Part shown: one piece after another, positions 34,329 through 35,679 of the stretch | Numbering within the stretch: position 1 is the first letter of the stretch | How the letters are laid out: every line of letters starts with the position of its first letter | NCBI GenBank assembly: GCA_903876665.1 | Contig: CAIRAY010000002.1 | Span: 1 to 35,679 of the forward strand | Source: an uncultured Fibrobacterota bacterium | Lineage (GTDB): Bacteria; Fibrobacterota; Fibrobacteria; Fibrobacterales; Fibrobacteraceae | Length of the DNA stretch: 35,679 nucleotides | Direction: 5' to 3' | The notes under the pieces: generated by a model | The model's input: the letters and a program-made list of their open reading frames with translations, nothing else | Told to the model about the DNA's origin: nothing | Databases searched by the model: none | Program-made: the position numbers and the translations under genes

Positions 34329-34358
34329 AAAAAGCCAGACCACTTCCGTGACCTGGCT
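34329..34358 (-). terminator. Intrinsic terminator of the DsbA-like gene
   Basis: On the minus strand an 11-bp stem (AGCCAGGTCAC with GTGGTCTGGCT, two G-T pairs) closes a GGAA tetraloop and runs into five T. It begins 19 bases past the gene's stop and separates it from the barrel gene. Confidence 0.9.
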
Positions 34359-34377
34359 CATCAAACATTGCAGAAAT

Positions 34378-35115
34378 TTATTTCAGGTTTTTGATCATCT
34401 CTTCGATGACTTCAGGGGAGAAACGGTCCATGCGCTTGCCGTTTACGAAGAAATTCGGAGTACCCTGGACTCCCACTTCCTGACCGAGCTTGAGGTCGGC
34501 ATCGATACGTGCCTGCTTGGTCGCATCGAGGACCATGTCCTTCTTGAACTTGGCCAAATCCTTGACGCCGATCTGCTTGGCTACTGCAACGAAAATGGAA
34601 TCATTCAAAGTTTTGAAATGAGGAGCAACCGCATAACGGAACTCCCAGAATTTGCCTTGGGCCTGGGCAGCCATTGCGGCAGCAGCAGCGGCAGGAGCCT
34701 GAGCATGAAATGACAAGGGGAAATTCTTGTAAATCAGGCGTAGCTTATCTGGATTTTTGCGCATGAGCGTGTCCAGGTAAGGAGCAATGCGCGTGCAATA
34801 AGGACATTGGAAATCCGAAAATTCGACAATGGTGATGGGAGCGTTTGGATTTCCGATTACACCACTCTGGCCAACAGGAATATCCCACACCTTGGTCTCG
34901 GCCAGTGCCTCGGCCCGCATCTGCTCAATACTCACGCCACGCTTTTCCAGACCTTTTTTGAGGATCTCGAACTCTTCGTTCATCTTGGAAACAACGTTCG
35001 CCAAGGAATCATACTTGACCCTCAGGTCGCCGATGCCGGCGGCACCCTGGGGAACGCTATTGCAAGAAACGCTCACAAAGAGGAGTGGAAGAAGAAGAAG
35101 GCCGAGTTTTTTCAT
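34378..35115 (-). CDS. DsbA-like thiol oxidoreductase lipoprotein
   Basis: The 245-residue periplasmic thioredoxin-fold protein is probably membrane-anchored: the signal ends VSVSC with Cys18 in a lipobox. Residues ~28-75 are predicted helical with heptad-like spacing, perhaps a coiled-coil spacer. The DsbA-type domain (~85-245) has the active site FQCPYC (Cys104, Cys107) and the cis-proline segment GVQGTPNFFVNG (Pro220). The layout matches the Thioredoxin_4/BdbD-like group that forms or shuffles disulfides in exported proteins. Two downstream exported proteins in the window carry C-x4-C motifs, but a direct link is not shown. ATG 35115 is chosen because AAGGG lies six bases upstream and the lipoprotein signal starts there; the longer frame upstream is non-conserved. 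No VKOR or DsbB partner is in the window. Confidence 0.9.
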   Translation of the reverse strand: MKKLGLLLLPLLFVSVSCNSVPQGAAGIGDLRVKYDSLANVVSKMNEEFEILKKGLEKRGVSIEQMRAEALAETKVWDIPVGQSGVIGNPNAPITIVEFSDFQCPYCTRIAPYLDTLMRKNPDKLRLIYKNFPLSFHAQAPAAAAAAMAAQAQGKFWEFRYAVAPHFKTLNDSIFVAVAKQIGVKDLAKFKKDMVLDATKQARIDADLKLGQEVGVQGTPNFFVNGKRMDRFSPEVIEEMIKNLK

Positions 35116-35384
35116 GGTGTCCCTTTTGGATGAATGCACCAAAAATACAAATAGTCGCCAGCAATATCTACCCCGGTCCGAAATTCCCAATCCTATTTGG
35201 ATGGGTGACCGCCTGCGACCGGTTCCCGTTCTCCGGCGGAACCATTCACCCCATACCCATTTTGGGGAATTTGTCTGGTTATTCCTTTGGCAACAATTGG
35301 CATTAACCAATCGGCGTCATGCCCGGCTATCCCTGTCATCCCTCGGTGGGGCCGTTCGGGGTACCCCCCGATTACGGACACATG

Positions 35385-35423
35385 TACACCACTGTGTAGG
35401 CACGGGGATCACCGCTCCGTGCC
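35385..35423. repeat. Double hairpin
   Basis: TACAC (35385-35389) pairs with GTGTA (35394-35398) around CACT. Directly after it GGCACGG (35399-35405) pairs with CCGTGCC (35417-35423). The ACAC/GTGT element next to a GGC-type stem resembles 27350-27395. Confidence 0.65.
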
Positions 35424-35478
35424 CACAATGCGTTCAGAATGCAACGGTAATGGTCCACACAGAGGATAGCGCTCCACT

Positions 35479-35580
35479 TGATATGCCTGTTCCGCTTCAG
35501 CGGTTACAGGCACATATCCACTGTGTGGATGATATGCCGGTTTTGCCTCGGCGGTTACAGGCACATATCCACTGTGTGGA
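35479..35580. repeat. 51-bp tandem repeat, two units, each with two hairpins
   Basis: Units at 35479-35529 and 35530-35580 are head to tail, with no spacer and five differences, all within the first half. Unit 1 folds as GCCTGT-T-CCGC, TTCA loop, GCGG-TT-ACAGGC, followed by ATCCAC-TGT-GTGGAT. The second hairpin is almost unchanged in unit 2 (TCCAC/GTGGA). Confidence 0.9.
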
Positions 35581-35614
35581 AAGGGCAAAGCCGCAAGTGG
35601 CCGAGCTTTGCATA

Positions 35615-35646
35615 GCTGCCAGTGGACCAAACGGGTAACTGGCAGC
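35615..35646. repeat. Perfect 9-bp-stem hairpin
   Basis: GCTGCCAGT (35615-35623) pairs exactly with ACTGGCAGC (35638-35646) around a 14-base loop. No T tract follows. Confidence 0.75.
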
Positions 35647-35679
35647 ACATCGGTCGCCTGCGCGAGGGTGACAAAACCC

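Larger units (their letters stand above)
35116..35679. other. 564-bp intergenic end of window, no convincing gene
   Basis: Short open frames here have no family features and mostly translate repeat DNA. The first ~110 bases should contain the promoter of the DsbA-like gene, but no good -35/-10 pair was found. From about 35385 onward the DNA is dense with hairpins and repeats, listed separately. The gene that follows lies outside the window. Confidence 0.6.

Noticed and set aside
35197..35215. A 19-base string identical to part of eukaryotic-type 5S rRNA (TTGGATGGGTGACCGCCTG)
   Set aside because: Nothing on either side resembles the rest of a 5S rRNA, and no stem pairing fits. Treated as coincidence unless a search shows otherwise.
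35479..35580. CRISPR-like appearance of the 51-bp repeats
   Set aside because: Only two units, head to tail with no spacers, and no cas genes in the window.
35409..35648. Minus-strand frame with a repeated HSGYVPVTAEA phrase
   Set aside because: The repetition is the translation of the 51-bp hairpin repeats. There is no signal, ribosome site or family resemblance.

Overview
The window looks like chromosomal DNA of a Gram-negative, probably fibre-degrading bacterium. A Fibrobacterota (Fibrobacter-like) origin is my best guess. The hints are lipoproteins with serine-rich linkers right after the lipobox, a GH94 cellobiose-phosphorylase-type gene, outer-membrane beta-barrel proteins with beta-helix or CsgG-like modules, and (R)-citramalate synthase followed by a short branched-chain aminotransferase. 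This assignment is inference; there is no rRNA or marker gene here to settle it. No phage, IS element or CRISPR array was seen.

Layout. Positions 1-330 hold tRNA-Pro(UGG) on the minus strand with its terminator. The tRNA 3' end, terminator and flank are duplicated 178 bp away, with a cluster of palindromes in between. Positions 360-4721 are minus-strand: citramalate synthase, branched-chain aminotransferase, hisD and a small lipoprotein. Positions 4927-10141 are plus-strand: a 1473-residue double-ATPase/dehydratase-like iron-sulfur protein overlapping mtgA. Positions 10138-15208 are minus-strand: a three-repeat beta-helix lipoprotein, a GH94 phosphorylase gene interrupted by one in-frame amber codon, and a PadR regulator. 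Positions 15384-16788 are plus-strand (YqgE/AlgH and an MBL-fold hydrolase). Positions 16785-22420 are a minus-strand, translationally coupled pair: a FecR-domain protein followed by a 1249-residue beta-helix/beta-barrel protein.

Positions 22500-27166 form a tight plus-strand run: small basic protein, ybeY, CorC-like protein, an aroK-aroB fusion, and a GDP-sugar reductase with a TTG start. Positions 27505-32838 are a complete Fe-S assembly operon: a NifU-like protein, sufB, sufC, sufD, sufS. Positions 32928-35115 are minus-strand: a DsbA-like thiol lipoprotein, then a CsgG-domain beta-barrel protein. Positions 35116-35679 hold no convincing gene but are packed with palindromes and a 51-bp tandem repeat.

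Themes. (1) The Suf operon could supply the clusters that the large double-ATPase protein should need. (2) Two outer-membrane-type proteins share an N-terminal CsgG/LpoB-like module with the same C-x4-C motif. (3) The non-coding DNA carries at least two kinds of unexplained repeat: a mosaic element built on TTTCCACT words, found between padR and GH94 and again before the suf operon, and clusters of short hairpins at 91-178, 27350-27395 and 35385-35646. (4) Many genes overlap by 4-8 bases, and two convergent pairs overlap at their stop codons.
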